DNA of 64,000 nt from NCBI RefSeq assembly GCF_026626745.1, contig NZ_JAPNJW010000001.1, forward strand, positions 2,712,001-2,776,000. Direction: 5' to 3'. A model generated the notes under the pieces. It had not been told where the DNA came from, ran no database searches, and worked only from the letters and a program-made list of their open reading frames with translations. This stretch comes from Nannocystis sp. RBIL2. Lineage in GTDB: Bacteria > Myxococcota_A > Polyangia > Nannocystales > Nannocystaceae. Made by a program: the position numbers and the translations under genes. Positions 16,303 through 25,430 of the stretch are shown one piece after another. How positions within the stretch are numbered: the first letter of the stretch is position 1; the number at the start of each line of letters is the position of its first letter.

Positions 16303-18072
16303 TCACTTGGGCGCACCGACGGCGCGGAACACGGGGCTGACGGCCAGCTCGACGAGGAGGTGCTGCAGGCGGTGATCGTTGGCGACGAAGCCGGCCTCGA
16401 GGTCGTCGAGCACGTCGATCTCGCCGAGGCGCTCCATGTGACCGAGCGAGCCGCGGACGAAGTTCTTGATCACGCACGCGGTGATACGCGGATCGTCGAA
16501 GAGCAGCTCGGCGAGGTCGCGGGCGGAGGCGAACTCCCCGAGGTCGGCAGCGTTGGCGCTCGGATCGATCTCGAGGCCGTCGTCGAGGGTCCGGTAGGCG
16601 CCGACGGGGTCGTAGTTCTCGAGCGCGAAGCCGAGAGGGTCGAGCAGCGAGTGACAGCCGCTGCAGCTGGGGTCCCGCATGTGCTGCAGCAGCTTCTGCT
16701 TCATCGTCTGCGGCTTGTTCGGGTCCTCGGTCGGCAGGCTGGCGTCGACGCCGGGCGGCGGCGGCGGGACCGCTTCACACAGCAGCTTGGCGCGGATGAA
16801 CTGGCCGCGGCGCGTCGGCGAGGTCTCGGCCGGGTGGGCGAAGCGGGCGAGGAAGCTGGCCTGGCCCAGGAGACCGGCGCGGCCCTGCTCGGCCGCCAGG
16901 TCGACCTTGGCGAAGCCCTGCCCGGGCGGCGGCGGCAGGCCGTACAGCGACGCCAGCGCGGGGTTGACGAAGGTGTAGTCGGCGTCGAGCAGCGTGCGGA
17001 AGTCGGCGTCCTTGTCCCAGACGATGTCCTCGATCAGCCGCAGCGTCTCGTACTTCATCGCGTACGCGAGCTCGGGGGTGAACTGCGGGAACAGCTCGTT
17101 GCTCTTGTTGATCGTCGACAGGTCGCGCAGCTGGAACAGCTCGGAGTAGAAGTTCGACAGGGTCGCGCGCGCCTCGGTGCGGGCGATCATGGCCTCGGCG
17201 ACCGCGCGCACGTCGTCGTCGGTGGTGAGCTCGCCGGCCTCGGCAGCGGTGAGCAGCTCGGCGTCAGGGGTCCGCCCGATCAGGAAGAACGACATGCGCG
17301 CGGCGAGCTCGGTCGGCGTCAGGGTGCGCACGGCCGGGTCGACGGGGTCCGGCTCGCCGACCTCGACGAGGTAGATGAAGTACGGCGACTGCAGCAGCGC
17401 CATCAGCTCGTACTGCAGACCGGTCGCGAAGCTGCCGCCGCCCCAGGCACTCGCGTCCTTGGCGATGGCGACCAGCGGGCCGACCTCCTCCGCGGTCAGC
17501 GGGCGGCGCCACGCGAGACGCCCGAGGTCGGCGGCGATTGCCTCGTAACAGGTGTCGCCCGGATCGGCCTCGAGGACGCACGGGACGTGGCCGCCGAGCG
17601 TGGTGCGGTCGGCGACCGCAGCGACGGCGACCGCCCGCGCGGACGCCTCGAGCTGCTCGATCGCGCTTTCCTGCAGCGACAGCTCGGCCGCACCGATCGC
17701 GTCGAAGCCGTGCAGCGAGTAATCCTCGGGCGGCGCGGCTGCCCCGGCGGCCGCGTCACCGAGAAGATAGCGGACCGAGCCGACATAGTGATGACGCTGC
17801 AGCCGGCGCAGGCCGCCCGGAGCGGGCTCGAAGTGCTCCCCGTCGTCGCCGGTCGTCGACGTCGAGGCGTCGGTCGTCGGGGAATCGTCACCGGTGCTGG
17901 TGGGCACGTCCCCGGTGCTGCCGGGACTGTCCCCGGTGCTACCGGTGCCGGGCGACGTGGTGGTCGTGGCCGCCGTGGTCGTCGTGTCGCCGTCGGACGT
18001 GTTGGCGACGGGATCGGACGGACAGGCAGCGAGAAGGAGACAACCGCCGAGCGGCAAAACCAAACGCATCAT
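16303..18072 (-). CDS. DUF1592/DUF1588/DUF1585 lipoprotein with c-type heme motif
   Basis: 589 residues from the first of two adjacent ATGs (18072 or 18069; GGAG lies upstream). The signal ends in LLLAAC and is followed by a Thr/Ser/Gly linker. Domain order fits the DUF1587-DUF1595-DUF1592-DUF1588-DUF1585 family: GGLRRLQRHHYVGSVRYLLG, LGRLAWRRPLTAEEVGPLV, ALLQSPYFIYLVEVGEP with LAARMSFFLIGRTPDAEL, LGQASFLARFAHPAETSPTRRG, and CVIKNFVRGSLGHM. One CxxCH heme site is present in DPSCSGCHSLLDPLGFALENYDPVG. These proteins nearly always travel with a DUF1552 protein, as here. Planctomycete-type cytochrome-like surface module; the substrate is unknown. Confidence 0.9.
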   Translation of the reverse strand: MMRLVLPLGGCLLLAACPSDPVANTSDGDTTTTAATTTTSPGTGSTGDSPGSTGDVPTSTGDDSPTTDASTSTTGDDGEHFEPAPGGLRRLQRHHYVGSVRYLLGDAAAGAAAPPEDYSLHGFDAIGAAELSLQESAIEQLEASARAVAVAAVADRTTLGGHVPCVLEADPGDTCYEAIAADLGRLAWRRPLTAEEVGPLVAIAKDASAWGGGSFATGLQYELMALLQSPYFIYLVEVGEPDPVDPAVRTLTPTELAARMSFFLIGRTPDAELLTAAEAGELTTDDDVRAVAEAMIARTEARATLSNFYSELFQLRDLSTINKSNELFPQFTPELAYAMKYETLRLIEDIVWDKDADFRTLLDADYTFVNPALASLYGLPPPPGQGFAKVDLAAEQGRAGLLGQASFLARFAHPAETSPTRRGQFIRAKLLCEAVPPPPPGVDASLPTEDPNKPQTMKQKLLQHMRDPSCSGCHSLLDPLGFALENYDPVGAYRTLDDGLEIDPSANAADLGEFASARDLAELLFDDPRITACVIKNFVRGSLGHMERLGEIDVLDDLEAGFVANDHRLQHLLVELAVSPVFRAVGAPK

Positions 18073-18690
18073 CGCAGCTCCACCGTAGCAAGGTAGCGGG
18101 AACGAACGAAAGAATACAACTTCTCGCAGCCGCTCCGGCGGCCGCGCCAGCGTCGTGCCGACAGGCGACGGATCACGCGATCGATGGATCACCCGTTCCG
18201 ACGGATCACCGCGATCGTGGCCAACCGGTGCAGTACGGCCACTCGACTGGTCTGCCGGTCATTTCGATGGAGACGCCCTCGCGCGCGAACACGCGCATGG
18301 GCTATTTCAGCGATATGCCCGAAGGTCTGCAATCTGCAGCCCGGAGATGTATGGATGAATCGACGGCACGAACGGGAGCAGGCCAACTCCGGCAATGCCC
18401 GACGCGTCGCTGTCACGGGTCGCTCGCCGGCGCCTTCGCTCGCGCAGGGGTAACTGCCTGTCTCGACGTTCTTTGCTCGAGTCGCTCACCGGGGACCTTC
18501 AGGAGTTACCCGTGAATTGCATCGCCACCGTCGCTCCGCCGCGAGGACGAACGCCGTGAACCGAAGGAGTGCGAGCGCCGAGCCCCAGGTGCCAGGAACG
18601 CCGCAAAGTACGTGGCGTCCGCACGCTCGCGCACGAGGTCGACGGTCGCGCAAAGCGTGCGATCGTCGACCTCGCAGCGGCCCGAGCCGG
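18073..18690. other. Non-coding stretch of 618 bases
   Basis: Lies between two minus-strand genes: upstream of the DUF1592 gene and downstream of the FG-GAP lipoprotein gene. Several short open frames exist but none shows domain-like composition or a plausible ribosome binding site. It should contain the DUF1592 promoter. I see no clear repeat, RNA gene or terminator. Confidence 0.4.
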
Positions 18691-20643
18691 TCAGCCGGGC
18701 GGGTTGCAGAACGGCGTCGACAGCAGGGCGGCGTTGTTGTCGAGCTTGCACTCCTCCTCGCCGGCGACGGCGCGGACGACCAGGCTGTCGTAGCCCGCAC
18801 CGTCGACGTCGAAGCCGATCGCGGTCGCGTACTCGCCGGGCTGGACCACCTCGAAGAACTGCTGCGAGGCGAGCAGCGTCTCCTGCCCGCCCATGTCCCC
18901 GTACACTTCGATGGTGGCGCCGGCGGTCAGCGCCGAGGCGCCGGCGTTGCCGACGTTGACCCACAGCTGCAGCGCGGTGTCCTGGCACAGGTATTGGCAG
19001 ATCGACGCCTCGAGCACGACGTCCGGCGCGGCGGTGCCGTCGGGCGGGGAGTCGTCGCCGGAGCGGTAGTTGTTGTGCGCGGTCCAGTTGTGGACCGGCA
19101 TCGCCGGGATGGTGCCGTCGTCGGCGACGTTGGTGATCGAGTAGGCGAACTGGTTCCAGATCTTCCGCCCCGGCCGCCACGACAGCGCTTCGTCGCCGAT
19201 GACCGAGATCCCCTTCGGCGCCGCCGGGTCGTAGAACTGGTTGTTGCCGAACACGATCTCGACCTGGCCGTCGCCGTCGACGTCGGCGACCGCGGGCGAC
19301 TCGAGCTGGGTCGCGCTGCCGTGGCCGTCGAACTCGAGCTTGACCGCGCCGTCGACCCCGGAGAACACCCACACGCGGTTCTCGTCGGCGTGGATGACGT
19401 CCGCGATCCCGTCGCCCTCGAAGTCGTAGACGATCGAGCCGGTGGCCGACTCGGTCTCGGAGATCGGTGCCTGCCACATCAGCGAGCCGTCGGTGTCGAA
19501 CACCACGTAGAATTCGCTGCCGGCGACGCCGGTCTCAGGCTCGCCGTCGCCGTCGTAGTCGGCGATCGTCGGCGCTCCGCCGCCGCCGCCGGGGACCGCG
19601 GACGACCACAGGACCACGCCCTGGTTGTCCTGCAGGCGCACCGTCCCGGACGCGCTGACGACGATCTCCGGCTTCGAGTCGCCCGTGAAGTCGGCGACGC
19701 CGGGGATCCCGTCGCTCTCCATGTTGAACCATTCGACCCCGCCCAGGCCGTCGTAGGCGGCGTTGCCGACCACGAGCTCCTGCTGGCCGTCCTCGTCGAT
19801 GTCGGCGGCGAGCGAGATGCGAAAGCCGTTGCCGTGCGGACCGACGCCGCGCTCGTTGCCGTCGGCGTCGAGGATCACCGCGCCCGCGAACACCTCCGGC
19901 GACCCGTCGGCGTCGAAGTCGGCGATGCCCGGCGAGGTCGAGCAGTGCAGCGTGTAGATCGGGCTGGTCCACTTCGGGGTGCCGTCGTGCTCGAACACCT
20001 TGACCGCGCCGCCGGTGGTCACGACCACGAGCTCGACCTGGCCGTCGCCGTCGATGTCGCCGGCCGCGAGCCCGGAGTGGCCGCACACGTCCTGCCCCTC
20101 GACGTTCAGGACCTCCTTCTGCCCGTCCCCCGACATGGCCCGAAGGACACCCGGCCCGTAGTGGTCGCCGAACACGTAGGTGACGAACGCGACGTCGGGC
20201 ACGTCGTCGCCGTCGAGGGAGGCGACGATCGGCGACATGAGCACCTGGTCGGAGGTCGGCGCGGTGGCCCAGGTGCCGCGGTTCCACTCGAGGATCGGCT
20301 GGAACGTGCCGACCTGCGGCGCCGCGGCGCACGTGGGGTCGGAGCGACCGGCGAAGCCCGGCGGCGGCGTATCGACGCACGTCGCGTCGGATCCGGTCGT
20401 GTCGTCGGTCGTACTCGACCCGGAGCTCGTGCTGGTGGTCGGCGCCACCGTGGCGCTGTCGGTCGCGGTGCCCGCCTCCGAGCCGGTCGACCCCGTGGTG
20501 GTGGGCACCGTCGACGAGCCCGTGGGGTCCGTTGCGGACGACGTCTGTGCGTTCCCCGTCGCCGAGTCATCGCGCCCGCCGCTGTCGCCGCACGCAGCGC
20601 CCGCGATCCACAAGATTCCGAGCGAAAACCCTCGCCATCGCAT
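18691..20643 (-). CDS. FG-GAP/VCBS-repeat lipoprotein
   Basis: 650 residues starting at MRWRGFSLGILWIAGAAC, chosen over a long arginine-rich in-frame extension because it gives a lipobox (GAAC) and follows AGGTGGGG. A Thr/Ser/Gly linker of about 70 residues leads into an integrin-like beta-propeller: at least seven FG-GAP units with the calcium-binding pattern DxDGDGxxE/D (SLDGDDVPDVAF, DIDGDGQVELVV, DFDADGSPEVFA, DIDEDGQQELVV, DYDGDGEPETGV, DFEGDGIADVIH, DVDGDGQVEIVF). A C-terminal beta-sandwich resembling a CARDB/adhesion module (LQLWVNVGNAGASALTAGATIEVYGD) ends the protein. Surface-exposed calcium-stabilised binding protein; ligand unknown. Confidence 0.88.
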   Translation of the reverse strand: MRWRGFSLGILWIAGAACGDSGGRDDSATGNAQTSSATDPTGSSTVPTTTGSTGSEAGTATDSATVAPTTSTSSGSSTTDDTTGSDATCVDTPPPGFAGRSDPTCAAAPQVGTFQPILEWNRGTWATAPTSDQVLMSPIVASLDGDDVPDVAFVTYVFGDHYGPGVLRAMSGDGQKEVLNVEGQDVCGHSGLAAGDIDGDGQVELVVVTTGGAVKVFEHDGTPKWTSPIYTLHCSTSPGIADFDADGSPEVFAGAVILDADGNERGVGPHGNGFRISLAADIDEDGQQELVVGNAAYDGLGGVEWFNMESDGIPGVADFTGDSKPEIVVSASGTVRLQDNQGVVLWSSAVPGGGGGAPTIADYDGDGEPETGVAGSEFYVVFDTDGSLMWQAPISETESATGSIVYDFEGDGIADVIHADENRVWVFSGVDGAVKLEFDGHGSATQLESPAVADVDGDGQVEIVFGNNQFYDPAAPKGISVIGDEALSWRPGRKIWNQFAYSITNVADDGTIPAMPVHNWTAHNNYRSGDDSPPDGTAAPDVVLEASICQYLCQDTALQLWVNVGNAGASALTAGATIEVYGDMGGQETLLASQQFFEVVQPGEYATAIGFDVDGAGYDSLVVRAVAGEEECKLDNNAALLSTPFCNPPG

Positions 20644-20928
20644 GCGCCCCACCTGACCACGAGCCCTCCACGCGGTCAATCCGGACGCGCAGCAGCGGAA
20701 GGCGAAGCGCTCGACGAACGAGGCGCGCGCGAATCCCCCACGCTCCCGGAGAGACCGTCTCTCGGGCCGATCCGGACCCCCCTCTGCCGAAGTCTCCCCG
20801 AAATTCCGCAGGCACGAGGTCGACCGCCTCGCGACCCGTCGAACGATGACGCGCCGAGGGACGACCCGCCCGTTCGCCGCATGAAGATTGTCTTGGTACA
20901 ATTAATTTTCTATCCTGATACGCACACC
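20644..20928. promoter_or_regulatory. Divergent intergenic region, FG-GAP lipoprotein / MocR
   Basis: 285 bases. On the plus side TTGTCT (20888-20893), 17 bases and TATCCT (20911-20916) form a plausible sigma-70 promoter for the MocR gene. The element TTGGTACAAT inside the spacer and the AT-rich core between stand out in this GC-rich sequence and are candidates for a regulator-binding site; MocR proteins often autoregulate. Confidence 0.5.
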
Positions 20929-22314
20929 GTGCCCGCTCCGTCCTGGACTCCCCGTCTCCGCCGCGCCGAGGGGCCGCTCTACGCCGCCATCGCCGACGCC
21001 CTCGCTGCCGACATCACCCGCGGCAAGCTGCACGCCGGCGAGCGCCTGCCGACGCACCGCGAGCTCGCGGCGGCGGTCGGGGCCTCGATCGGGACCGTCA
21101 CCCGCGCCTACGCCGAGGCCGAGCGGCGCGGCCTCGTGCGCAGTCAGGTCGGCAGCGGCACCTTCGTCCGCGACCTCACCGATCCGGCCTCGTACTCGCC
21201 GATGCTCGATCGCTCGCGCATCGACCTCGGCCCGACCGCGGCGCCGATCGTCGCCGGCGACCTCGGTCACTGCGCCCTGGCGGCCGCCCTCGCCGGCCTC
21301 TCCGCCCGCGCCGACCTCGGGGCCCTCGCCGGCTACCAGGCGCACGGCGGCAGCGAGGCCCAGCGGGCCGCGGGCGTGCGCTGGCTCGCCACCACCGACG
21401 TCGACGCCGACGTCGACGAGGTCACGGTGTGCAGCGGCGCCCAGCATGCCACCGTCCTCGCGCTGGCCGCCCTCGCCTGCCCGGCCGGCGTGCTCGTCGA
21501 GGAGCTCACCTACCCCGGCGTCCTCGCGGCCGCCGGATGGTTGCGCCTGCCGACGCACCCGGTCGCGCTGGACGAGCACGGCCTCGTGCCCGACGCGCTC
21601 GCGCGGGCCTGTCGCGACAGCGGCGCCAAAGTTCTGTACTGCACGCCGACGCACCACAACCCGACCACGACCGTGATGCCGAAGGAGCGCCGACTCGCGC
21701 TCGTCGCAGTCTGCCGCGAGTACGGCGTGACGATCGTCGAGAACGCCGCGCTCGCGCCGCTGGTCGCCGCTCCGCCGCCGCCGCTGGCCAAGCTCGCGCC
21801 CGAGCGCACCTGGCACATCACGAGCCTGTCGAAGGCCACCGTCCCCGCGCTGCGCGTCGGCTTCCTGCGCGCCCCCGCGACCGCCCGGCGCGCGCTCGAG
21901 ACCGCGGCTGCGGCGACCTTGTGGTCGGGCTCGCCGCTGCTCGCCGAGATCGCGGTGCAGTGGATCGCCGACGGCACCGCGACCGCGATCCGCGACGCCC
22001 GGCGCGCCGAGGCGGCCGCGCGTCAGCGGCTCGCCGCCGACAAGCTCGGCCATTGGCAGTACCGCGCGCACCCGACGGCGTACTTCCTGTGGCTGGAGAT
22101 CCCGCCGCAGCGCCGCGCCCTCGAGCTGGTCGAGCAGGCCCATGCGCGCGACCTGTTGATCGGCCCCTCGCACGTGTTCGCCGCCCGCCCCGGCAACGCC
22201 CCCAACGCGGTCCGCGTCTCGCTCGGCGCGGCCCGCTCGCGCGCCGAGCTGGGGCGCGGTCTCACCATTCTGGCCGAGCTGCTGGGCAGCCCGGCCTGGA
22301 GCGCCCTGCGATGA
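20929..22314 (+). CDS. MocR-type GntR regulator with aminotransferase-like domain
   Basis: 461 residues from the GTG at 20929. An in-frame ATG at 20881 is rejected because it would translate the predicted promoter. Residues 15-80 form a GntR winged helix (GPLYAAIADALAADITRGKLHAGERLPTHRELAAAVGASIGTV). The rest is a fold-type I PLP domain: CTPTHHNPTT, then the Schiff-base Lys302 in SLSKATVPALRVGFL. The segment that normally reads EDDY carries IVENAALAPL (Glu271-Asn272-Ala-Ala), so the Asp that pairs with the cofactor pyridine nitrogen appears replaced by Asn and the Tyr is missing; PLP binding may be altered. Its stop overlaps the start of the S9 peptidase (ATGA), suggesting control of that gene. 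Confidence 0.88.
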   Translation: MPAPSWTPRLRRAEGPLYAAIADALAADITRGKLHAGERLPTHRELAAAVGASIGTVTRAYAEAERRGLVRSQVGSGTFVRDLTDPASYSPMLDRSRIDLGPTAAPIVAGDLGHCALAAALAGLSARADLGALAGYQAHGGSEAQRAAGVRWLATTDVDADVDEVTVCSGAQHATVLALAALACPAGVLVEELTYPGVLAAAGWLRLPTHPVALDEHGLVPDALARACRDSGAKVLYCTPTHHNPTTTVMPKERRLALVAVCREYGVTIVENAALAPLVAAPPPPLAKLAPERTWHITSLSKATVPALRVGFLRAPATARRALETAAAATLWSGSPLLAEIAVQWIADGTATAIRDARRAEAAARQRLAADKLGHWQYRAHPTAYFLWLEIPPQRRALELVEQAHARDLLIGPSHVFAARPGNAPNAVRVSLGAARSRAELGRGLTILAELLGSPAWSALR

Positions 22315-24515
22315 TTCACCGCGCCCTCGTCCTCACCGCCGCGCTCGCCTCGACTGCCGCGTGCCACGCCCACACGCGCCAGCGCCCCGAGCCTGCCGCG
22401 CCCGCCGTCGCCGATTCGCTGGAGGCCCGCCTCGATCGCGCCGAGCAATTCTTCCGCCGGGCCGAAGGCATCCGCGACAGCCTCAGCGGCCAGGTCTGGC
22501 TGCCGGACGGCCGCTTCGTGCACTGGCCCGGCGTCGGTCCGAATCACGGCACCTTCGAGGTCGTCGATCCGCAGGCCCGCACCGTGGCCCCGTTGCTGCC
22601 CCCCGCCGAATTGCGCGCCGCGCTCGCGGGTGTGACGGTGCCCGAGCACTACCTGCAATTCGCGCTCGCTCCGGACAATGCGCGGCTCGTGTTCCGGATC
22701 GCCGATAAAAACTTCGCGCTCGGCCTCGCCGACCGCCGGGTCGTCGCCCTCGCCGAGGACGACGTCGCAACGCACCTGTTCGCGCCCGACACGGTGCTCG
22801 CCCCCGATCGCCGCGCACTCCTCGTCCGGCGCGGCGACGGATTCGCGGTCGTGGCCGCCGACGGCCGCGTCGTCGTCGCCCGCGAAGGCGAGCCCGACGC
22901 CCTTTTTAAAATTCCGCGAGCCGCGTGGTCACCCGACAGCCGCCACGCCGCGGTCTGGCGGCACGACGCCCGGGCCGTGCACAAGGTCCCGATCGTCGAC
23001 TACACCAGCGCGATCGAGACGGTGAAGCAGGTCCCGTACGTGAAGACCGGCACGCCGCTGGTGCGCGCCGAGCTCCACCTCGTCGAGCCCGCGACCGGAC
23101 GCGCCGTGAAGGCCGCGCTCCCCGGCGACGAATCGTACGACTGGCTCGCCGGCTGGCGGCCCGACGGCAGCGAGGCCCTCGTCCTGCGGTTGTCCCGCGA
23201 CGGCAAGCGGCTCGATCTGCTCGCGGTCACGCCCGCCACCGGCGCCGCGCGCCTCGTCGTCCGCGAGGAGCGACCGGACAGCTTCGTCGCCGACCTCGGC
23301 TTCGAGGTCGGGGGATGGCAGCAGCAGGTCGTGCCGTTGCCGGACGGCCTGCTGTGGATGTCGGAGCGCGACGGCTGGCGCCACGTCTACCGCTATGATT
23401 ATAGCGGCAAGCTCGAGCGGCAGATCACCCGCGGAGGATTCCCGGTCCATCAGGTCCTCGCGGTCACGCCGCAGCACGACGGATTGCTCGTCGTCGCGTC
23501 CGCCGAATCGGCCGCGCCCTACGATCGCCTCGTCTACCGCGTGCCGATCGCCGGCGGCGCGCTGACTCGCATGTCCGCCGACCCCGGCATGCACCGCGCG
23601 CGCGTCTCGCCGTCCGGCAGTCATTACATCGACGGCCACTCCGCGCGCACCCGGCCGCGTGCGTGGGACGTGATCTCGATGACCGACGGCGCTGCGTTTC
23701 GCTACGCCGAGGCCGACGCGAGCGCCGACTCGACGCTCGGCTACCGGCCGCCCGAGGCGATCGTCGCCACCGCCGCCGACGGCGTGACCACGCTTCACGG
23801 CGCCCTCTTCAAACCCGCCGACTTCGATCCGCGAAGGCGCTACGCCGTCATCGACGTGATCTACGCCGGCCCTTTCGTCTCCGTCGTGCCGTGGAGCTAC
23901 GTCGGCACCGCCGAGAGCCAGATCGCCGAGGCCCTGGCACAGATGGGCTTCGTCGTCATGGTCCTCGACGCGCGCGGCACCCCCGGGCGCGGCAAGGCGT
24001 TTCAGGACGCCACCTACGGCCGACTCGGCCAGCTCGAGATCGCCGATCACCTCGCCGCGCTCGACCAGGCCGCCGCCACCCGCCCGTACATGGACCTGGA
24101 CCGCCTCGGCGTCTACGGCCACTCGTGGGGCGGCTACTTCGCGCTGCGGGCCATGCTCACCGCGCCCGATCGATTCGTCGCAGGCTACGCCGGTGCCCCC
24201 GGCGACCTCACCGAGGACGCCCTGTGCATGGAGCCCAACCTCGGCCTGCTCGCCGCCAACCCCGCCGGTTATCAGGCCGGCTCGAACCTCGCGCTCGCCG
24301 GCAACCTGCGCGGGGCCCTCAAGCTCATGCACGGCACCAGCGACGACCAGGCCCCGCTCTCCACCACGATGCGCATGGCCGACGCGCTGATCCGGGCCGA
24401 CAAGCGCTTCGAACTCCTCATCATGCCCGGCGCCGACCACAACCCCGAGCCGCGCCGCTATTATTATGACGACGTCCGGCGATTCTTCGCCGACAAGCTC
24501 GGCCCGCCGCGGTAG
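22311..24515 (+). CDS. S9 family (DPP4-like) prolyl oligopeptidase, exported
   Basis: 734 residues. The signal-like N-terminus (MIHRALVLTAALASTAAC) may be a lipoprotein signal, although the lipobox is weak (Thr at -3). Residues to about 480 form the N-terminal beta-propeller seen in DPP4/DPP-IV-like enzymes (WSPDSRHAAVWRHD, VPLPDGLLWMSERDGWRHVYRYD). The C-terminal alpha/beta-hydrolase domain has the nucleophile in GHSWGGY (Ser605), the acid in HGTSDDQ (Asp678 or 679) and the catalytic His in PGADHN (His710). It likely removes dipeptides from secreted or surface peptides. The ATG overlaps the MocR stop, so it is translationally coupled to that regulator. Confidence 0.9.
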   Translation: MIHRALVLTAALASTAACHAHTRQRPEPAAPAVADSLEARLDRAEQFFRRAEGIRDSLSGQVWLPDGRFVHWPGVGPNHGTFEVVDPQARTVAPLLPPAELRAALAGVTVPEHYLQFALAPDNARLVFRIADKNFALGLADRRVVALAEDDVATHLFAPDTVLAPDRRALLVRRGDGFAVVAADGRVVVAREGEPDALFKIPRAAWSPDSRHAAVWRHDARAVHKVPIVDYTSAIETVKQVPYVKTGTPLVRAELHLVEPATGRAVKAALPGDESYDWLAGWRPDGSEALVLRLSRDGKRLDLLAVTPATGAARLVVREERPDSFVADLGFEVGGWQQQVVPLPDGLLWMSERDGWRHVYRYDYSGKLERQITRGGFPVHQVLAVTPQHDGLLVVASAESAAPYDRLVYRVPIAGGALTRMSADPGMHRARVSPSGSHYIDGHSARTRPRAWDVISMTDGAAFRYAEADASADSTLGYRPPEAIVATAADGVTTLHGALFKPADFDPRRRYAVIDVIYAGPFVSVVPWSYVGTAESQIAEALAQMGFVVMVLDARGTPGRGKAFQDATYGRLGQLEIADHLAALDQAAATRPYMDLDRLGVYGHSWGGYFALRAMLTAPDRFVAGYAGAPGDLTEDALCMEPNLGLLAANPAGYQAGSNLALAGNLRGALKLMHGTSDDQAPLSTTMRMADALIRADKRFELLIMPGADHNPEPRRYYYDDVRRFFADKLGPPR

Positions 24516-24736
24516 GCCGCGGCGCGCGGCTTCCCGCGCTCGCGCGAGCAGGCACGCGGCGCGGGCTGCTCGTCACCTGCGAGCGCGCCCGCGAGCGCGA
24601 CGAGAACCTCCGCTCGAAGCAGCGCCTCCTCGCGCTCATCGAGCCCCGCCGAGGCTCACGAGCTCGGACCGCCACCGCGCGTTCGCCGCTTCGCCGCACG
24701 AGTGACCTTCTTCCTGCTCCCGCGCGGCGATCCGGG

Positions 24737-24742
24737 TACGAT
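24737..24742 (+). promoter_or_regulatory. -10-like hexamer TACGAT, seven bases before ATG
   Basis: TACGAT followed by gcccgcc and the ATG at 24750. No purine-rich ribosome binding site is present. The hexamer overlaps an earlier in-frame ATG (24741), which argues for the second ATG as the start of a leaderless transcript. Confidence 0.45.
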
Positions 24743-24749
24743 GCCCGCC

Positions 24750-25292
24750 ATGGGAACACAATACGGGGCCATCGTGCATGGGCGGCGCGCAGACACCGAC
24801 GCGGCGTCCACCGTGGAAGCGCGTGCGGCCGAAGACGGACGCGTCGTCGCGTTGATCGCGGTGCAAGGCAACCTCGCCACCCCCTCGCTCGAGAGCGTCA
24901 AGGGGGCCTTCGCACGCGTGGCTCACGTGACCGACGGCGCCGCGGTGACTCTGGCGAAAGCCGCACCACCGCCCCCCTACGCTTCGGGCGTGGCGGTCGT
25001 GCTGTTGTCCGGCGACGTCGCGCACGTGGCCACCACCGGCGGCGCGCGCTGCTACCGTGAACGCGACGGCGTCCTCGAGGAGCTCGCCGCAGGAGCCCAC
25101 GACGCGAAGTCCGGCGACGCGTTCGTCGCCGCGAGCCACGCCAGCCTGCGGGTGGGGCAAGCGTTCTTCACGACGCAGCTCCAGGCCGCCAGCGACGCGG
25201 AGTTTCGCAACGACACCCTCGACGCCGCCCTCCAGTCGGCGCTCGCGCCCTACTCGACCTTCGTCGCCCTGGCCGCCGGCCGCATCTCCTGA
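24750..25292 (+). CDS. Hypothetical protein, possible degenerate PP2C-like fold
   Basis: 180 residues from MGTQYGAIVHG. The central part VVLLSGDVAHVATTGGARCYRERDGVLEELAAG resembles the PP2C phosphatase strand GD-S-R-x-Y followed by an RDG turn, and DAFVAASHASLRVG resembles the later FLLASDG-type strand. The metal-binding Asp residues of an active PP2C are not evident and the protein is short, so it would be a non-catalytic relative. This match is by eye and weak. In-frame starts at 24702 (GTG) and 24741 (ATG) are alternatives; the hexamer at 24737 favours 24750. Confidence 0.5.
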   Translation: MGTQYGAIVHGRRADTDAASTVEARAAEDGRVVALIAVQGNLATPSLESVKGAFARVAHVTDGAAVTLAKAAPPPPYASGVAVVLLSGDVAHVATTGGARCYRERDGVLEELAAGAHDAKSGDAFVAASHASLRVGQAFFTTQLQAASDAEFRNDTLDAALQSALAPYSTFVALAAGRIS

Positions 25293-25320
25293 GGCGCGAC
25301 GCGGATCCTCCTGCGCCCCG

Positions 25321-25413
25321 TCAGTTCGAGGCGCAGGCGGAGTTCTCGACGCTATCGCCGAGGCAGTCCGAGCCCTCGTTGCAGCGCTCGCCGTCCACGC
25401 ACTTGGGGCAGGC
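25321..25413 (-). pseudogene. 3' remnant of a Cys-rich exported protein gene
   Basis: The last about 30 codons before the stop read CPKCVDGERCNEGSDCLGD and end SACASN. This is the typical end of a myxobacterial repeat (CP-x-CxDGxxCxxGSDC) found at the C-termini or in linkers of large secreted proteins. Upstream in the same frame the sequence becomes arginine-rich and noncoding-like, then the next gene begins. It therefore looks like the surviving tail of a deleted gene. Convergent with the gene ending at 25292. Confidence 0.5.
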
Positions 25414-25430
25414 CGGCCCGCCGCGCCTGC

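Noticed and set aside
13476..16340. Long plus-strand frame running through the Cys-repeat gene and opposite the DUF1552 gene
   Set aside because: Arg/Ala-rich shadow; it spans a terminator and two proven genes.
18517..20880. Long plus-strand open frame upstream of the MocR start
   Set aside because: It is the antisense shadow of the FG-GAP lipoprotein gene; the true MocR start is the GTG at 20929, behind a promoter.
20902..22173. Minus-strand open frame opposite the MocR gene
   Set aside because: Arg/Gly/Ala shadow frame with no motif; plus strand has winged-helix and PLP signatures.
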